In this document: positions 27,717 to 37,934 of the stretch, piece by piece
How the letters are laid out: the number at the start of each line of letters is the position of its first letter
How positions within the stretch are numbered: the stretch's first letter is position 1
Translations under genes and position numbers: made by a program
From: Pseudomonas viciae
GTDB taxonomy: Bacteria > Pseudomonadota > Gammaproteobacteria > Pseudomonadales > Pseudomonadaceae
Length of the DNA: 64,000 nt
Direction of reading: 5' to 3'
Assembly (NCBI RefSeq): GCF_004786035.1
Contig: NZ_CP035088.1
Coordinates: forward strand, 398,001 to 462,000
The notes under the pieces: generated by a model
What the model was told of the DNA's origin: nothing
What the model saw: only the letters and a program-made list of their open reading frames with translations
The model's database searches: none

Positions 27717-29621
27717 TTAGACTTTGAAACGTCCTACCAGCGTCTGCAGATGAATCCCCAGCCGCGCCAGTTCGGCGCTGGAGGCGGCGGTTTCTTCACT
27801 GGATGCCGCGGTCTGTTCGGACACATCGCGAACATTCACGACACTGCGGTTGATCTCTTCGGCCACGGCGCTCTGTTGCTCGGCCGCGGCGGCGATCTGT
27901 TGGTTCATCGACTGGATGGCCGAGACCGTGCGGGTGATGTTTTCCAGTGACCCGCCGGCGCGGCGGGTCAGTTCGACACTGCTGTCGGTCAGGTTGCGGC
28001 TGTTGTCCAGGGTGGTCGCGACTTGTTCGGTGCCCGATTGCAGGCTGCCGATCAGCGCTTCGATTTCTTCGGTGGACTTCTGGGTACGCTGGGCCAGGCT
28101 GCGCACCTCGTCAGCCACCACCGCAAAACCACGCCCGGCTTCACCGGCACGAGCCGCCTCGATGGCCGCGTTGAGAGCCAGCAGGTTGGTTTGTTGGGCC
28201 ACGGACTTGATCACGTCCAGCACGCTGCCGATCTTGTCGCTTTCGCGTTTGAGATGACCCATCGCTTCGGTGGAGTTGCCCACTTCCTTGGACAGGCGTT
28301 CGATCTGGGCGATGGCTTCGCCCACCACTTTTTCGCCTTCGCGAGCTTGTTGGTCAGCTGCGACGGCCGCTTCGGAGGCTTCCTCGGCATTACGTGCCAC
28401 TTCCTGCACTGTGGCGGTCATTTCGTGCATGGCAGTGGCGACCTGGTCGGTTTCCACTTTCTGGCTGTTGACCCCGGCGCTGGTCTGTTCGGTGACGGCC
28501 GAGAGCTGTTCGGCGGCGCTGGCGATTTGCGTGACGCTTTCGCTGATGCCGCCGATCAATTGGCGCAGGCCCACGGTCATGCTCTGCATGGCACGTTGCA
28601 GTTGGCCCAGTTCGTCGCGGCGCTCGGAACTGAGGTTGTGGGTCAAGTCACCTGCCGCCACGCGTTCGGCGACCTTGAGGGTCTGCTCCAGCGGGTTGAC
28701 GATCTGTCGGGTGATCGCCATGGCTGCGATCACCCCGAACAGCAGGGCCAGCGCGGCGGCCGAGATGAGGAAAATGTTGGCTTGGGTTGCATCATGGTCG
28801 CGCACGGCCGTCTGGGACAGGGTGAGGTTTCCGCTGGCCTCGCGTAGCACAACCCCCAGGTCGGACATGCGCTTGATGGCGGCAGCGTTGGCGGTCTGGG
28901 CGTCATGGAACTGGCTGACCGCAGCACGATAGGTCTTGAACGATTCGCTGGCCTGTTGCAGGTTGGCGGCGTGCTCATCGGGCAGTTGGGCCGGCAGGCT
29001 GCCGAGGGTTTTCAACGCGTTATCGATGGCATCCAGGGCCGGTTGCTCGGCCTCGGCCTTGCCGCTGTAGGTATAGCCGCGAACCTGATAGCGGGCTTGC
29101 TGGATTGCCTTGCTCAGGTTTACCACGCTGTCGAACTGAGCAACGTTGTCGCTTTGCCGAATGGCGTTTTCAACGTTGGCGACGCGGGCCACGGCGTTAT
29201 CGGCGTTGGCGCCCAATTTGCTGCGCGCATCCTCACGACTGGCGGTGGCGCGGATCAATTCGGCGACGGCAACTCTGTACTCGGCGACCGCCGCCAGTTG
29301 CTTGTCGATGATCGCCACGTCGGCCGGTTGCTCGATCAATTGGCGGGCGGTCTGTAGCCCAGGCTCCAATTTACCGAGGAGATCGTTGATGTCACCTGGG
29401 CCCTTTTCGCCGCGGGTCGCGTCATAATCCATGCGCGCCGAGCGCAGGTCTTTGGTCAGGTCGTTCAGGCTGGCGATGAACCCCAGCGTGTCGCCGCGTG
29501 CAATTACATTGCTCAGGCCGGTCCATCCGGTGAAAGCGATCATCAAGGTTAGGAACAGCACCAGACCGAAGCCGAAGCCGAGTTTGCGATTAACGCCTAC
29601 GTTATCTAGCCATCGGAACAT
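27717..29621 (-). CDS. Methyl-accepting chemotaxis protein 2 (tandem copy)
   Basis: This is the same architecture and exact length (634 residues) as the neighbouring receptor. The signalling halves are almost identical, while the periplasmic sensor domains differ at many positions (for example [20 protein letters not shown] against [20 protein letters not shown]). This is the pattern of a tandem duplication with a conserved signalling module and diverging ligand specificity. The frame is open well upstream into rsmE, but the ATG at 29621 ([13 protein letters not shown]) matches the start of the first copy and has AGGGAG upstream. Confidence 0.92.
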   Translation of the reverse strand: MFRWLDNVGVNRKLGFGFGLVLFLTLMIAFTGWTGLSNVIARGDTLGFIASLNDLTKDLRSARMDYDATRGEKGPGDINDLLGKLEPGLQTARQLIEQPADVAIIDKQLAAVAEYRVAVAELIRATASREDARSKLGANADNAVARVANVENAIRQSDNVAQFDSVVNLSKAIQQARYQVRGYTYSGKAEAEQPALDAIDNALKTLGSLPAQLPDEHAANLQQASESFKTYRAAVSQFHDAQTANAAAIKRMSDLGVVLREASGNLTLSQTAVRDHDATQANIFLISAAALALLFGVIAAMAITRQIVNPLEQTLKVAERVAAGDLTHNLSSERRDELGQLQRAMQSMTVGLRQLIGGISESVTQIASAAEQLSAVTEQTSAGVNSQKVETDQVATAMHEMTATVQEVARNAEEASEAAVAADQQAREGEKVVGEAIAQIERLSKEVGNSTEAMGHLKRESDKIGSVLDVIKSVAQQTNLLALNAAIEAARAGEAGRGFAVVADEVRSLAQRTQKSTEEIEALIGSLQSGTEQVATTLDNSRNLTDSSVELTRRAGGSLENITRTVSAIQSMNQQIAAAAEQQSAVAEEINRSVVNVRDVSEQTAASSEETAASSAELARLGIHLQTLVGRFKV

Positions 29622-29733
29622 GCTGATACTCCCTTGAAGGGCGGAACTGCTTTGTATAAGCACTATCGGCCCATCAGGGGGTAACTGGAGAAATGAGTTA
29701 GATGAGTTTGGAATACCGTGGCAAGCCACTGGA

Positions 29734-30441
29734 TCAGAACAGTCGTGCGAGCAGTGCTGTAACCGCGGTCTCGACCCGCAGGATCCGATCGCCCAGTTGC
29801 ACCGGCTGCAGGCCTGCCTTGGCCAGCAGGTCGATCTCGTAGGGAATCCAGCCACCCTCCGGGCCGATCGCCAAGGTGACTGGCTCCGCCAGTGCTCGGG
29901 GACAGGGCGGGTAGTTGCCGGGATGACCCACCAGGCCCAAGGTGCCATCGACGATGGCGGGGAGGCGGTCTTCGACGAAGGGTTTGAAGCGCTTCTCAAT
30001 GACGATTTCCGGTAACACACTGTCCCTGGCCTGTTCCAGGCCCAGAATCAGTTGCTCGCGAATGGCTTCGGGTTCCAGGAAGGGGGTCTGCCAGAAGCTC
30101 TTTTCCACGCGGTAGCTATTGACCAGCACCACGCGGGGCACGCCCATGGTGGCGATGGTCTGGAACACCCGGCGAAGCATTTTCGGGCGAGGCAGCGCCA
30201 GCACCAGTGTGAGCGGCAGTTTGGCCGGCGGTGGCTGGTCGAGGGTCACTTGCAGTTCGGCTTCGCGGGCTTCCAGGCGCAGCACCTGGGCCGTGCCCAT
30301 CAAGCCGCCAATGCGTCCGACCCGCAGGCTGTCGCCGACAGCGCTGCGATGGACTTCCTGCATGTGGGTCAATCGACGATCGCTCAGCACGACCCGGTCA
30401 GGCCCAATGAAGTCGGCCTCTTCGAGCAGCAGCAGGTTCAC
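29734..30441 (-). CDS. rsmE: 16S rRNA (uracil-1498-N3)-methyltransferase
   Basis: RsmE methylates N3 of U1498 in 16S rRNA within the 30S subunit. The 235-residue protein has the PUA-like N-terminal region and the SPOUT trefoil-knot motifs AIGPEGGW and [11 protein letters not shown] near the C-terminus. The start is a GTG at 30441 that overlaps the tatC stop as GTGA, so it is translationally coupled to the tat operon; the frame is open further upstream inside tatC. Confidence 0.94.
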   Translation of the reverse strand: MNLLLLEEADFIGPDRVVLSDRRLTHMQEVHRSAVGDSLRVGRIGGLMGTAQVLRLEAREAELQVTLDQPPPAKLPLTLVLALPRPKMLRRVFQTIATMGVPRVVLVNSYRVEKSFWQTPFLEPEAIREQLILGLEQARDSVLPEIVIEKRFKPFVEDRLPAIVDGTLGLVGHPGNYPPCPRALAEPVTLAIGPEGGWIPYEIDLLAKAGLQPVQLGDRILRVETAVTALLARLF

Positions 30442-31232
30442 GCTTGGGTCGCTGGCGGCTGGTCGTTGTGATCGTCGGCCGCTGGCTCTTGCGGGTCTTC
30501 GCTGCGCTTGCGGATCAGGCCACCGAACAGGATGCCAATCTCGAACAGCAGCCACATCGGCACGGCCAGCAGGGTCTGGGAAAAGATGTCCGGCGGGGTC
30601 AGGATCATGCCGACCACGAAGCAGCCGATGATCACGTACGGACGGATTTTCTTCAGGTACGCAACGTTGACCACGCCGATCCACACTAGCAGTACCACCG
30701 CTACGGGAATTTCGAACGCCACGCCGAAGGCGAAGAACAGCGTCATGACGAAATCCAGGTAGCTGGTGATGTCGGTCATCATCTCCACGCCCGCAGGGGT
30801 GGCGGCGGCGAAGAACTTGAAGATCAGCGGAAACACGAAGAAATAGGCGAAGGCCATGCCGGTATAGAACAAAAGGATGCTGGACACCAGCAGTGGCACG
30901 GCGATGCGTTTTTCATGTTTGTACAGGCCGGGTGCGATGAACCCCCAGATCTGGTGCAGGATCACCGGGATCGCCAGGAACAGCGAGACCATCATCGTCA
31001 GCTTCAGCGGCGTCAGGAACGGCGACGACACATCGGTGGCGATCATCGTCGCGCCGACCGGCAAATACTCACGCAGAGGCGTGGAGACGAAGGTGTAGAT
31101 CTGCTGGGTGAAGGCAAACAGCCCGGCGAAGATGACGAAAACCGCCGCGACACAACGCAGCAGGCGGGTGCGCAACTCGGTGAGGTGCGATACCAGCGGC
31201 ATTGGCTGGTCGTTCTCTGGGATATTGCTCAT
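30438..31232 (-). CDS. tatC: Sec-independent protein translocase subunit TatC
   Basis: TatC is the inner-membrane receptor for twin-arginine signal peptides. The 264-residue protein has the conserved N-terminal [16 protein letters not shown], the first-loop FLTPLKL and about six membrane segments. A Pro/Gln-rich, acidic cytoplasmic tail ([16 protein letters not shown]) ends it. It overlaps tatB by four bases and rsmE by four. Confidence 0.96.
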   Translation of the reverse strand: MSNIPENDQPMPLVSHLTELRTRLLRCVAAVFVIFAGLFAFTQQIYTFVSTPLREYLPVGATMIATDVSSPFLTPLKLTMMVSLFLAIPVILHQIWGFIAPGLYKHEKRIAVPLLVSSILLFYTGMAFAYFFVFPLIFKFFAAATPAGVEMMTDITSYLDFVMTLFFAFGVAFEIPVAVVLLVWIGVVNVAYLKKIRPYVIIGCFVVGMILTPPDIFSQTLLAVPMWLLFEIGILFGGLIRKRSEDPQEPAADDHNDQPPATQA

Positions 31233-31663
31233 GGGGCTCGCGGCGGCAATGTAGGGTCGTTAGGAACGGCTGGCGTTGCCACCGTCGGGGCTGGCTCCAG
31301 CGGTTTCGCGGGCTCGGTTGTCGCGGGTTCGGCCACCACCGGTGCCGTGGTATTCACCGGCGCCTGGGGAGCAATCGTCGGCTGCGCCGCAGGCTGGACC
31401 GGGGTCGGTTCCTCCTGGGCCGGCGTGAAGATTTTCCGCGCTTCCTGCTCCAGGGACAGGATGTGTTCGTTGTGAAGCTGCCGACGGATGTCGTCGGCAC
31501 CGATTTCACGTTCAACTTCCTGTTTGATCGCATTGAAGCTGCGCTTCAGACGCCCGATCCATAGACCAGCAGTGCGCGCAGCACCCGGCAGGCGCTCGGG
31601 GCCCAGCACCAGCAAGGCGACGAGGCCGACGAGCAGCAGTTCAGTGAAGCTGATCCCAAACAT
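31229..31663 (-). CDS. tatB: Sec-independent protein translocase subunit TatB
   Basis: TatB works with TatC in binding twin-arginine precursors. The 144-residue protein begins [26 protein letters not shown], a single membrane helix with the family Gly-Pro hinge, followed by an amphipathic helix and a long Pro/Ala/Thr-rich tail that is probably disordered. It lies ten bases after tatA and overlaps tatC. Confidence 0.95.
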   Translation of the reverse strand: MFGISFTELLLVGLVALLVLGPERLPGAARTAGLWIGRLKRSFNAIKQEVEREIGADDIRRQLHNEHILSLEQEARKIFTPAQEEPTPVQPAAQPTIAPQAPVNTTAPVVAEPATTEPAKPLEPAPTVATPAVPNDPTLPPRAP

Positions 31664-31673
31664 TAGTCAGTGC

Positions 31674-31961
31674 TCACGAGTCTTTGCGGACGGGCTCTTC
31701 GACTTTTTGTGCCTGCACGTCGATGGTGTGCGGCGCATTTACAGGCTGGGCGGCCTGAGGGGGGACCGGTTGGGTCGGCTGCGCCGATTGAGCAGGAGCG
31801 GCTGTCGGATCGGTCGGTTTTTCGTCATCGTTCATGGCTTTGCGAAAGCCCTTGATCGACTCACCGACGTCGGTGCCGAGGTTTTTCAGTTTCTTGGTGC
31901 CGAACACCAGGACCACGACAACCAGAATGACGACCCAGTGTTTCCAGTCAAAAATACCCAT
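31674..31961 (-). CDS. tatA: Sec-independent protein translocase subunit TatA
   Basis: TatA oligomerises to move folded proteins across the inner membrane. The 95-residue protein has one N-terminal membrane helix ([12 protein letters not shown]), the [10 protein letters not shown] hinge and amphipathic helix, then a Pro/Gln-rich tail. It starts 24 bases after hisE and heads tatABC. Confidence 0.95.
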   Translation of the reverse strand: MGIFDWKHWVVILVVVVLVFGTKKLKNLGTDVGESIKGFRKAMNDDEKPTDPTAAPAQSAQPTQPVPPQAAQPVNAPHTIDVQAQKVEEPVRKDS

Positions 31962-31985
31962 GTGGCTATTCCTCTTGTAAGTTGA

Positions 31986-32318
31986 TCAGGCGGACGGACG
32001 CGAGGCTTTCTCGACGTGTCCGGATAGACCGAAACGACGGTCCAGTTCATCCAGTACGGCCTGCGGGTGCTGCCCCAGTTGGGCGAGCATGACCAGGCTG
32101 TGGAACCACAGGTCGGCGGTCTCGTAGATCACGTCGCTGCAATCGCCGCTTATGGCGGCGTCCTTGGCGGCGATGATGGTCTCCACGGACTCTTCGCCGA
32201 CTTTCTCCAGAATCTTGTTCAAACCCTTATGGTACAGGCTGGCGACATAGGAACTGTCGGCCGCGGCGCCCTTGCGCTCTTCCAGCACCTGGGCCAGGCG
32301 GATAAGGGTGTCACTCAT
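31986..32318 (-). CDS. hisE: Phosphoribosyl-ATP pyrophosphatase
   Basis: HisE removes pyrophosphate from phosphoribosyl-ATP in histidine synthesis. The 110-residue protein has the MazG-like helical motifs [15 protein letters not shown] and [17 protein letters not shown], with the acidic residues that bind magnesium. The start at 32318 ([17 protein letters not shown]) overlaps the hisI end by eight bases; the frame continues upstream but without homologous sequence. Confidence 0.95.
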   Translation of the reverse strand: MSDTLIRLAQVLEERKGAAADSSYVASLYHKGLNKILEKVGEESVETIIAAKDAAISGDCSDVIYETADLWFHSLVMLAQLGQHPQAVLDELDRRFGLSGHVEKASRPSA

Positions 32319-32709
32319 GGGTATGTCCTGAATAAATGGCATGCGGGTCCTTGAGCACCGGGTCGACGGTTTTCCAGTCGCCGTTCTCGAAGACGCGATA
32401 AAAGCAGCTTTGACGGCCAGTGTGGCAGGCAATTTCACCGACTTGTTCGACCATCAGGATGATGACGTCGCCGTCGCAATCCAGGCGCATCTCGTGCAGA
32501 TGCTGCACATGCCCGGACTCTTCACCTTTGCGCCACAGCTTGCCACGGGAACGTGACCAATAGATGGCGCGGTTCTCGGCGGCGGTCAGGGACAGCGCTT
32601 CGCGGTTCATCCAGGCCATCATCAGCACGCGCCCGGTCTTGTGATCCTGGGCGATGGCCGGCACCAGGCCGTCAGCGTCCCATTTGATCTCGTCCTGCCA
32701 GTTTTTCAT
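32311..32709 (-). CDS. hisI: Phosphoribosyl-AMP cyclohydrolase
   Basis: HisI opens the purine ring of phosphoribosyl-AMP, the step after HisE. The 132-residue protein has [33 protein letters not shown], the metal-binding DCDGD and [11 protein letters not shown] with its Cys/His zinc ligands. It is a separate enzyme from HisE, as is usual in pseudomonads. The ATG at 32709 ([10 protein letters not shown]) is chosen by family length. Confidence 0.95.
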   Translation of the reverse strand: MKNWQDEIKWDADGLVPAIAQDHKTGRVLMMAWMNREALSLTAAENRAIYWSRSRGKLWRKGEESGHVQHLHEMRLDCDGDVIILMVEQVGEIACHTGRQSCFYRVFENGDWKTVDPVLKDPHAIYSGHTHE

Positions 32710-32790
32710 CTTCGACTCCGACAATGGGCCGCGCACTTCAAGTCGGCGGGCCCAGCGTTGAAACAGTGTGCCAGCGCGAACCGGTGCTGG

Positions 32791-34395
32791 CTATCGGCGA
32801 ACGACCAGATACAAACCGACGATTATCATGATACCGGCCGGCCAGTGCCCCAGTTGGCTCAACGGTCCACCAGTCGCCAATACCGCCCCGCCCCCCAGGT
32901 GAGCCGCACCCAGCAGGCGCAGGAGCCAGTCGTCCCGGCGCTTATGCCAGGGTGGCGCAGGATCGTGGGCATGCGGCTGGGACATGCGTTCGAGCAGGTC
33001 GCGGGTCATGTTGGCCAGGTGCGGGATCTGCTCGAACTGGCTCTGCACGTTGCCCAGTAAGGTGCGCGGGCTGACGCGCTCACGCATCCAGCGTTCGAGG
33101 AACGGCTGGGCGGTGTTCCACAGGTCCAGGTCCGGGTACAGCTGGCGCCCGAGGCCCTCGATGTTCAGCAGGGTTTTCTGCAGCAGCACCAGCTGTGGCT
33201 GAACCTCCATGTTGAAGCGCCGTGCGGTCTGGAATAGGCGCATCAGCACTTGGCCGAAGGAAATATCCTTTAACGGTTTTTCGAAAATCGGTTCGCATAC
33301 GGTGCGGATCGCCGCTTCGAATTCGTTGAGCTTGGTCTCGGCCGGCACCCAGCCGGAGTCGATGTGCAGTTGTGCGACACGCCGGTAGTCGCGCTTGAAA
33401 AAGGCGAACAGGTTGCGCGCCAGGTAATCCTGGTCTTCGGGGGTCAGGCTGCCGACGATGCCGCAGTCAATCGCAATGTATTGCGGGCTCCACGGCTGCA
33501 CGGTGCTGACGAAGATGTTGCCGGGGTGCATGTCGGCGTGAAAGAAGCTGTCGCGAAACACCTGGGTGAAAAAGATTTCCACGCCGCGCTCGGCCAGCAG
33601 TTTCATGTCGGTGCGCTGGTCGGCCAGGGTCGCCAGGTCGGTGACCTGGATGCCGTAGATGCGCTCCATCACCAACACTTTCGGGCGGCACCAGTCCCAG
33701 TAGACTTGCGGCACATAGAGCAGCGGGGAGCCTTCGAAGTTGCGGCGCAACTGGCTGGCGTTGGCGGCTTCGCGCAGCAGGTCGAGCTCGTCGTAGATGG
33801 TCTTTTCGTAATCCTGGACCACGTCCACCGGATGCAGCAACCGTGCGTCGGCCGACAGCCGCTCGGCGGCGCGGGCGAGGATGAACAGCCACGCCAGGTC
33901 CTGGGCGATGATCGGCTTGAGGCCCGGGCGGATGACCTTGACTACCACTTCTTCGCCGCTCTTGAGCTGCGCCGCGTGAACCTGGGCCACGGAGGCCGAG
34001 GCCAGGGGCTCGACGTCGAAACGGCTGAAGACCTCGCTGATCTTCTTGCCCAGTTGCTCTTCGATCAACGCCACCGATACCTTGGAATCGAACGGTGGCA
34101 CGCGGTCTTGCAACTTCATCAGCTCATCGGCGATGTCTTCAGGCAACAGATCGCGCCGGGTCGAGAGGATCTGTCCGAACTTGATGAAGATCGGGCCCAG
34201 GTCCTGCAGGGCCAGGCGCAGGCGCGCGCCGCGGCTCAGCTCCAGCGTTCGGCGGGGAAACCAGCGCCACGGCAGCACGAAGCGCAGTGCCAGGAGAAAC
34301 CAGGGCAGCGGCAGGGCGAACAGCAGGTCATCGAGGCGGTAGCGAATCACGACGCGCTGGATGCGCAACAAACGGCGGACGGCAAGCAGCTTCAT
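32791..34395 (-). CDS. ubiB: Ubiquinone biosynthesis regulatory kinase-like protein UbiB
   Basis: UbiB is a membrane-attached atypical kinase/ATPase needed for ubiquinone synthesis. The 534-residue protein has the KxGQ motif ([17 protein letters not shown]), the kinase-like core with the His-Ala-Asp motif [11 protein letters not shown] and AIDCGIVG, and two C-terminal membrane segments around [19 protein letters not shown] and [15 protein letters not shown]. It follows ubiJ by three bases in the ubiE-ubiJ-ubiB operon. Confidence 0.96.
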   Translation of the reverse strand: MKLLAVRRLLRIQRVVIRYRLDDLLFALPLPWFLLALRFVLPWRWFPRRTLELSRGARLRLALQDLGPIFIKFGQILSTRRDLLPEDIADELMKLQDRVPPFDSKVSVALIEEQLGKKISEVFSRFDVEPLASASVAQVHAAQLKSGEEVVVKVIRPGLKPIIAQDLAWLFILARAAERLSADARLLHPVDVVQDYEKTIYDELDLLREAANASQLRRNFEGSPLLYVPQVYWDWCRPKVLVMERIYGIQVTDLATLADQRTDMKLLAERGVEIFFTQVFRDSFFHADMHPGNIFVSTVQPWSPQYIAIDCGIVGSLTPEDQDYLARNLFAFFKRDYRRVAQLHIDSGWVPAETKLNEFEAAIRTVCEPIFEKPLKDISFGQVLMRLFQTARRFNMEVQPQLVLLQKTLLNIEGLGRQLYPDLDLWNTAQPFLERWMRERVSPRTLLGNVQSQFEQIPHLANMTRDLLERMSQPHAHDPAPPWHKRRDDWLLRLLGAAHLGGGAVLATGGPLSQLGHWPAGIMIIVGLYLVVRR

Positions 34396-34398
34396 GCG

Positions 34399-35016
34399 TT
34401 ATCGCTTGGTTTCAAGGGTTCGGGAAAGGCGCTCGAAACGCGCCTCGAGACGTTCCAGGTCAAGTTTGATCTGGTCCAGTTCATTAAAACGGGCTTGCGC
34501 TTCGCGTTGACCTACGAGAGTACGCGATTCTTCGGCCAGGTATTCACTCAGATTCTGCCCCAGGCTGGCGAAGCCCTGGCGATACCAGCGGCTGCGGCTG
34601 CGCAGATGACCGCTTAGCAATTGTGTGGCCACCGGACCGATCCAGCGGGACACTTCGTATTCCCAATCCAGCTCCAGGTCCTGGAGAATCGCCGCCAGTT
34701 CCAGCAGCACGCCGCTGTCGCCGTCGAGCTCCACGTCGGGGCTGTGCAGCACCGCGGTCTTGTCCTTGCTCAGGGCCAGGCTCAGCAGGCTCGACGCCGG
34801 GGCGCGCAAGGTGCAGTCCGCTTCGGCTGCCCAATGCGCGGCGAGCAACAGGCCTTCGTCGCTGGGCAGGATGAACAACTGCAACGCCGGACTACGGCAG
34901 TCGAGGGCAATCACTTTGCCGCTCAAGTGCGCCAGGCGCGCTAGCGCCGTGCTGTCCAGGCGCAGCACGCGGTTGATACCGAGTTCGACGCTGGCGAGCA
35001 GGCCGGTGAGCAGCAT
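34399..35016 (-). CDS. ubiJ: Ubiquinone biosynthesis accessory factor UbiJ (SCP2 domain)
   Basis: UbiJ binds lipids and scaffolds the soluble Ubi complex. The 205-residue protein has the SCP2-like N-terminal domain (RLAHLSGKVIALDC, CTLRAPASSLLSLAL), then a helical region ending in a probable coiled coil (EREAQARFNELDQIKLDLERLEAR region). Its ATG overlaps the ubiE stop by one base. Confidence 0.92.
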   Translation of the reverse strand: MLLTGLLASVELGINRVLRLDSTALARLAHLSGKVIALDCRSPALQLFILPSDEGLLLAAHWAAEADCTLRAPASSLLSLALSKDKTAVLHSPDVELDGDSGVLLELAAILQDLELDWEYEVSRWIGPVATQLLSGHLRSRSRWYRQGFASLGQNLSEYLAEESRTLVGQREAQARFNELDQIKLDLERLEARFERLSRTLETKR

Positions 35017-35786
35017 CAGGGTTTGATACCGCGGTGCAGGGCCACGATGCCTGCGGTCATGTTGTGGTAGGTCACGCGGTCGAAACCGGCCTCGACCATC
35101 ATCGATTTCAGGGTTTCCTGATTCGGGTGCATGCGGATCGATTCGGCCAGGTAACGATAGCTTTCCGAGTCGTTGGTGATCAGCTTGCCCATCAGCGGCA
35201 TGAACGCGAATGAGTAGGCGTCGTAGGCCTTGGACATCAGCGCGTTGGTCGGTTTGGAGAATTCCAGCACCAACAGGCGGCCACCGGGCTTGAGCACCCG
35301 CAACATCGAACGCAGGGCGTCTTCCTTGTGGGTGACGTTGCGCAGGCCGAAAGCGATGGTCACGCAGTCGAAATGGTTGTCGGGGAACGGCAGTTTTTCA
35401 GCGTCCGCCTGGACGAACTCGACATTGCCGGCCACACCCAGGTCCAGCAGGCGGTCGCGACCGACCTTGAGCATGGACTCGTTGATGTCGGCGAGCACCA
35501 CCTGGCCGGTCGGCCCGACGATGTGGGAAAACTTCTTCGTCAGGTCGCCCGTACCGCCGGCGATATCCAGCACACGATTGCCGCTGCGCACGCCCGACAG
35601 TTCAATCGCGAAACGCTTCCACAGACGGTGCATGCCGCCCGAGAGCAGGTCGTTCATCAAGTCATACTTGGCGGCTACCGAGTGGAAAACCTCAGCGACT
35701 TTTTCCGCCTTCTGGCTTTCCGGCACGTTCTTGAAGCCGAAGTGAGTGGTGGGTTCGGCATCGCTGCCTTTGCGCTGATCAGTCAT
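35016..35786 (-). CDS. ubiE: Ubiquinone/menaquinone C-methyltransferase
   Basis: UbiE C-methylates the demethoxy/demethyl quinone ring using SAM. The 256-residue protein has the class I SAM motif [11 protein letters not shown], the UbiE signatures [18 protein letters not shown] and [25 protein letters not shown]. The start at 35786 ([12 protein letters not shown]) is the family start; the frame is open upstream without homology. It heads the ubiE-ubiJ-ubiB operon. Confidence 0.96.
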   Translation of the reverse strand: MTDQRKGSDAEPTTHFGFKNVPESQKAEKVAEVFHSVAAKYDLMNDLLSGGMHRLWKRFAIELSGVRSGNRVLDIAGGTGDLTKKFSHIVGPTGQVVLADINESMLKVGRDRLLDLGVAGNVEFVQADAEKLPFPDNHFDCVTIAFGLRNVTHKEDALRSMLRVLKPGGRLLVLEFSKPTNALMSKAYDAYSFAFMPLMGKLITNDSESYRYLAESIRMHPNQETLKSMMVEAGFDRVTYHNMTAGIVALHRGIKP

Positions 35787-35941
35787 ATCGCGGTCACCAA
35801 AAAAGAATGCGGGACATTCTAATCCCGGTGGAGGGCTTTGTCTTGGCAAGGCTGCAGGTAAGATGAGCCATCGCCGGGACGTTTTGACGCAGCCTTGGTC
35901 TGAAACGTACAGGCAAGTCTCGATAAAACAGGAGTCATCAG

Positions 35942-36217
35942 ATGGCCCGTATAACGGTTGAGCGTGCCCATGAGTTGGGCAAGGAAGCGGCACGTGAGAA
36001 AGCCGACAAGTTGGCGCAGAAGCTGTCCGACAGCTATGGCCTGGAGCCGCAGTGGGTGGGCGATACCTTGAAACTCAAGCGTTCCGGGGTCAAGGGCGAA
36101 GTGCATGTGGGCGAGGATTCGATCCGCGTCGATGTAGAGCTGGGCATGTTGATGTCGGCCATGAGCGGCACGATCAAGGCGGAAATCGAAAAGGCGTTGG
36201 ATAAGGCGTTGGCCTGA
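35942..36217 (+). CDS. Polyhydroxyalkanoic acid system (PHA_gran_rgn) small protein
   Basis: This 91-residue protein ([20 protein letters not shown] start) matches the small PHA-system family often found near phaIF. It has a charged helical N-terminus, a beta-rich middle ([26 protein letters not shown]) and a helical C-terminus. Its exact role is not established; a link to PHA granules is inferred from family and neighbourhood. It is divergent from ubiE and 200 bases upstream of phaI. Confidence 0.8.
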   Translation: MARITVERAHELGKEAAREKADKLAQKLSDSYGLEPQWVGDTLKLKRSGVKGEVHVGEDSIRVDVELGMLMSAMSGTIKAEIEKALDKALA

Positions 36218-36262
36218 TTGGATGGAAGAGTGGGTGGATACAACGCTTAATTTCACCACCTA

Positions 36263-36296
36263 CTCTGTGGGAGCGGGCTTGCTCGCTCCCACAGAG
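36263..36296. repeat. REP palindrome
   Basis: TCTGTGGGAGCGGGC and GCTCGCTCCCACAGA face each other without the usual spacer, making a compact stem-loop between the small PHA gene and phaI. It could also act as a transcript end. Confidence 0.8.
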
Positions 36297-36324
36297 AAGT
36301 CATCGCCAATAGGATGTCTGTCAG

Positions 36325-36352
36325 TTGTTAGGGTGCCCTTTCTAAATATTCT
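36325..36352 (+). promoter_or_regulatory. Possible sigma-70 promoter of phaIF
   Basis: TTGTTA (36325-36330) and TATTCT (36347-36352) are spaced by 16 bases, about 70 bases before the phaI ATG. Each box matches four of six consensus positions. Confidence 0.35.
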
Positions 36353-36421
36353 CACTACTTTGTGCCTGAGCCCGTCCGTGTGCGGGCAGTTCCTCAAACC
36401 TGTTTTCGAGTGAGGTGCACC

Positions 36422-36844
36422 ATGGCCAAAGTTATTCTGAAGAAAAAAACCGACGTTGAATCTTCCACGCTCAGCGACGTGAAAACGTACGCGCGCAAGA
36501 TCTGGCTGGCGGGCCTGGGCGCCTACACCAAGGTCGGGCAGGAAGGTACCGAGTACTTTCAGGAGCTGGTAAAAGCTGGCGAAGTTATTGAAAAAAAAGG
36601 CAAAAAGAACATTGCCGGAAAACTTGAAGCAGCCAACAGCGAGTTGAGTGAAGTCAAGACAGACGTCAATACTTTCAAGGCCCGGGTTGAAGTGCAGCTC
36701 GATAAAGTCGAGAAGGTATTTGATGCCCGTGTTGCAAGTGCCTTGAATCGTATCGGCATTCCGTCTAAACATGACGTTGAGACACTCTCTGCTAAGCTCG
36801 ATGAGCTGACAGCATTGCTCGAACGTGTCGCGCGTAAACATTAA
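36422..36844 (+). CDS. phaI: PHA granule-associated protein PhaI
   Basis: PhaI is a phasin coating medium-chain-length PHA granules. The 140-residue protein has the phasin core TYARKIWLAGLGAYTKVGQEG followed by long amphipathic helices (EVKTDVNTFKARVEVQLDKV) and the FDARVASALNRIGIPSKHDV end, all shared with the N-terminal half of PhaF. The ATG at 36422 has a GAGG-type ribosome site. phaF follows after ten bases. Confidence 0.94.
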   Translation: MAKVILKKKTDVESSTLSDVKTYARKIWLAGLGAYTKVGQEGTEYFQELVKAGEVIEKKGKKNIAGKLEAANSELSEVKTDVNTFKARVEVQLDKVEKVFDARVASALNRIGIPSKHDVETLSAKLDELTALLERVARKH

Positions 36845-36854
36845 GGAGAACGGG

Positions 36855-37754
36855 ATGGCTGGTAAAAAAATCACCGAAAAAGAAGGCAGCTCGTGGGCTG
36901 GGAAGATTGAAAAATACTCCCGCAAAATCTGGCTTGCTGGTTTAGGCGTGTACTCGAAGATCGACACTGACGGCAGCAAGCTCTTCGAGGCCCTGGTTAA
37001 GGACGGCGAGAAGGCCGAAAAACTCACCAAGACGGCGGTCGGCAAACAAGTCGATGCGGCCAAGGACTCTGCCGAGTCCGCCAAGTCGCGAATTGGCGGC
37101 GTGAAGGATCGGGCACTGGGCAAGTGGGACGAATTGGAAGGGGCTTTCGACAAGCGCCTGAACAGTGCGATCTCGCGTCTGGGCGTGCCGAGCCGCAATG
37201 AAGTCAAGGCGCTGCACAGCAAGGTCGATACCCTGACCAAGCAGATCGAAAAACTCACTGGGGCCAAGGTCGCACCGGTAGCGACCAAGACAGCAGCAGC
37301 CAAGCCGGCCACCAAAGCGGCGGCCAAGCCACTGGTCAAGGCCGCGGCAAAAGCCGTCGCCAAACCGGCGGCAAAAGCAGTGGCCAAGCCAGCGGCTAAA
37401 ACCGCTGCTGCCAAGCCTGCCGCGAAAGCTGCTGCCAAACCGGTAGCGGCCAAGCCCGCGGTCAAAGCGGCAGCCAAGCCAGCCGCTAAAACTGTGGCGG
37501 CCAAACCTGCTGCGGCCAAACCTGCAGCGAAACCAGCCGCCAAGCCTGCGGCAAAAGCGGCTGCCAAACCTGCCGTGGCGAAAAAACCGGCGGTGAAAAA
37601 ACCGACCGCGCCAAAAGTAGCTGCACCGAAGGCGCCGACCGCGGCCGCCAAGCCGGTGACCCCGACGAGCACAGCGAACTCCGCCGCAGCTCCGACCCCA
37701 GTCGCCACTCCGACTACCGCGCCGGCTCCATCGACGCCTCCCACCCAGTCCTGA
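36855..37754 (+). CDS. phaF: PHA granule-associated protein PhaF (phasin with histone-H1-like tail)
   Basis: PhaF is both a phasin and a DNA-binding protein that helps share granules between daughter cells. The 299-residue protein has an N-terminal phasin domain (YSRKIWLAGLGVYSKI; VPSRNEVKALHSKVDTLTKQ) and a C-terminal part from about residue 145 made of AAKPAA-type repeats, Lys/Ala/Pro-rich like histone H1, ending in a Pro/Thr/Ala tail. GGAG lies before the ATG at 36855. A terminator follows. Confidence 0.95.
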   Translation: MAGKKITEKEGSSWAGKIEKYSRKIWLAGLGVYSKIDTDGSKLFEALVKDGEKAEKLTKTAVGKQVDAAKDSAESAKSRIGGVKDRALGKWDELEGAFDKRLNSAISRLGVPSRNEVKALHSKVDTLTKQIEKLTGAKVAPVATKTAAAKPATKAAAKPLVKAAAKAVAKPAAKAVAKPAAKTAAAKPAAKAAAKPVAAKPAVKAAAKPAAKTVAAKPAAAKPAAKPAAKPAAKAAAKPAVAKKPAVKKPTAPKVAAPKAPTAAAKPVTPTSTANSAAAPTPVATPTTAPAPSTPPTQS

Positions 37755-37767
37755 TTTTTAAGGACAC

Positions 37768-37804
37768 GCAAAAACGCCCGGCCTGTGAAGGTCGGGCGTT
37801 TTTA
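37768..37804 (+). terminator. Intrinsic terminator of phaIF
   Basis: AACGCCCGGCC and GGTCGGGCGTT form the stem with one mismatch or bulge, followed by TTTTATTT, 15 bases after the phaF stop. Confidence 0.9.
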
Positions 37805-37839
37805 TTTGAGTGTGCGTTTGAATGTACAGCAGATCCAAA

Positions 37840-37930
37840 TGTGGGAGCGGGCTTGCTCGCGAATGCCGAGTATCAGCTACATCACTGCTGACTGACACTG
37901 CGCATTCGCGAGCAAGCTCGCTCCCACAGG
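37840..37930. repeat. REPIN
   Basis: GTGGGAGCGGGCTTGCTCGC and its inverted partner (GCGAGCAAGCTCGCTCCCAC) sit between the convergent phaF and phaD genes. Confidence 0.9.
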
Positions 37931-37934
37931 TTAC

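Noticed and set aside
37280..37620. Tandem repeat in phaF as a recombination or phase-variation tract
   Set aside because: The AAKPAA codon repeats are the normal histone-H1-like tail of PhaF and vary in codon use.
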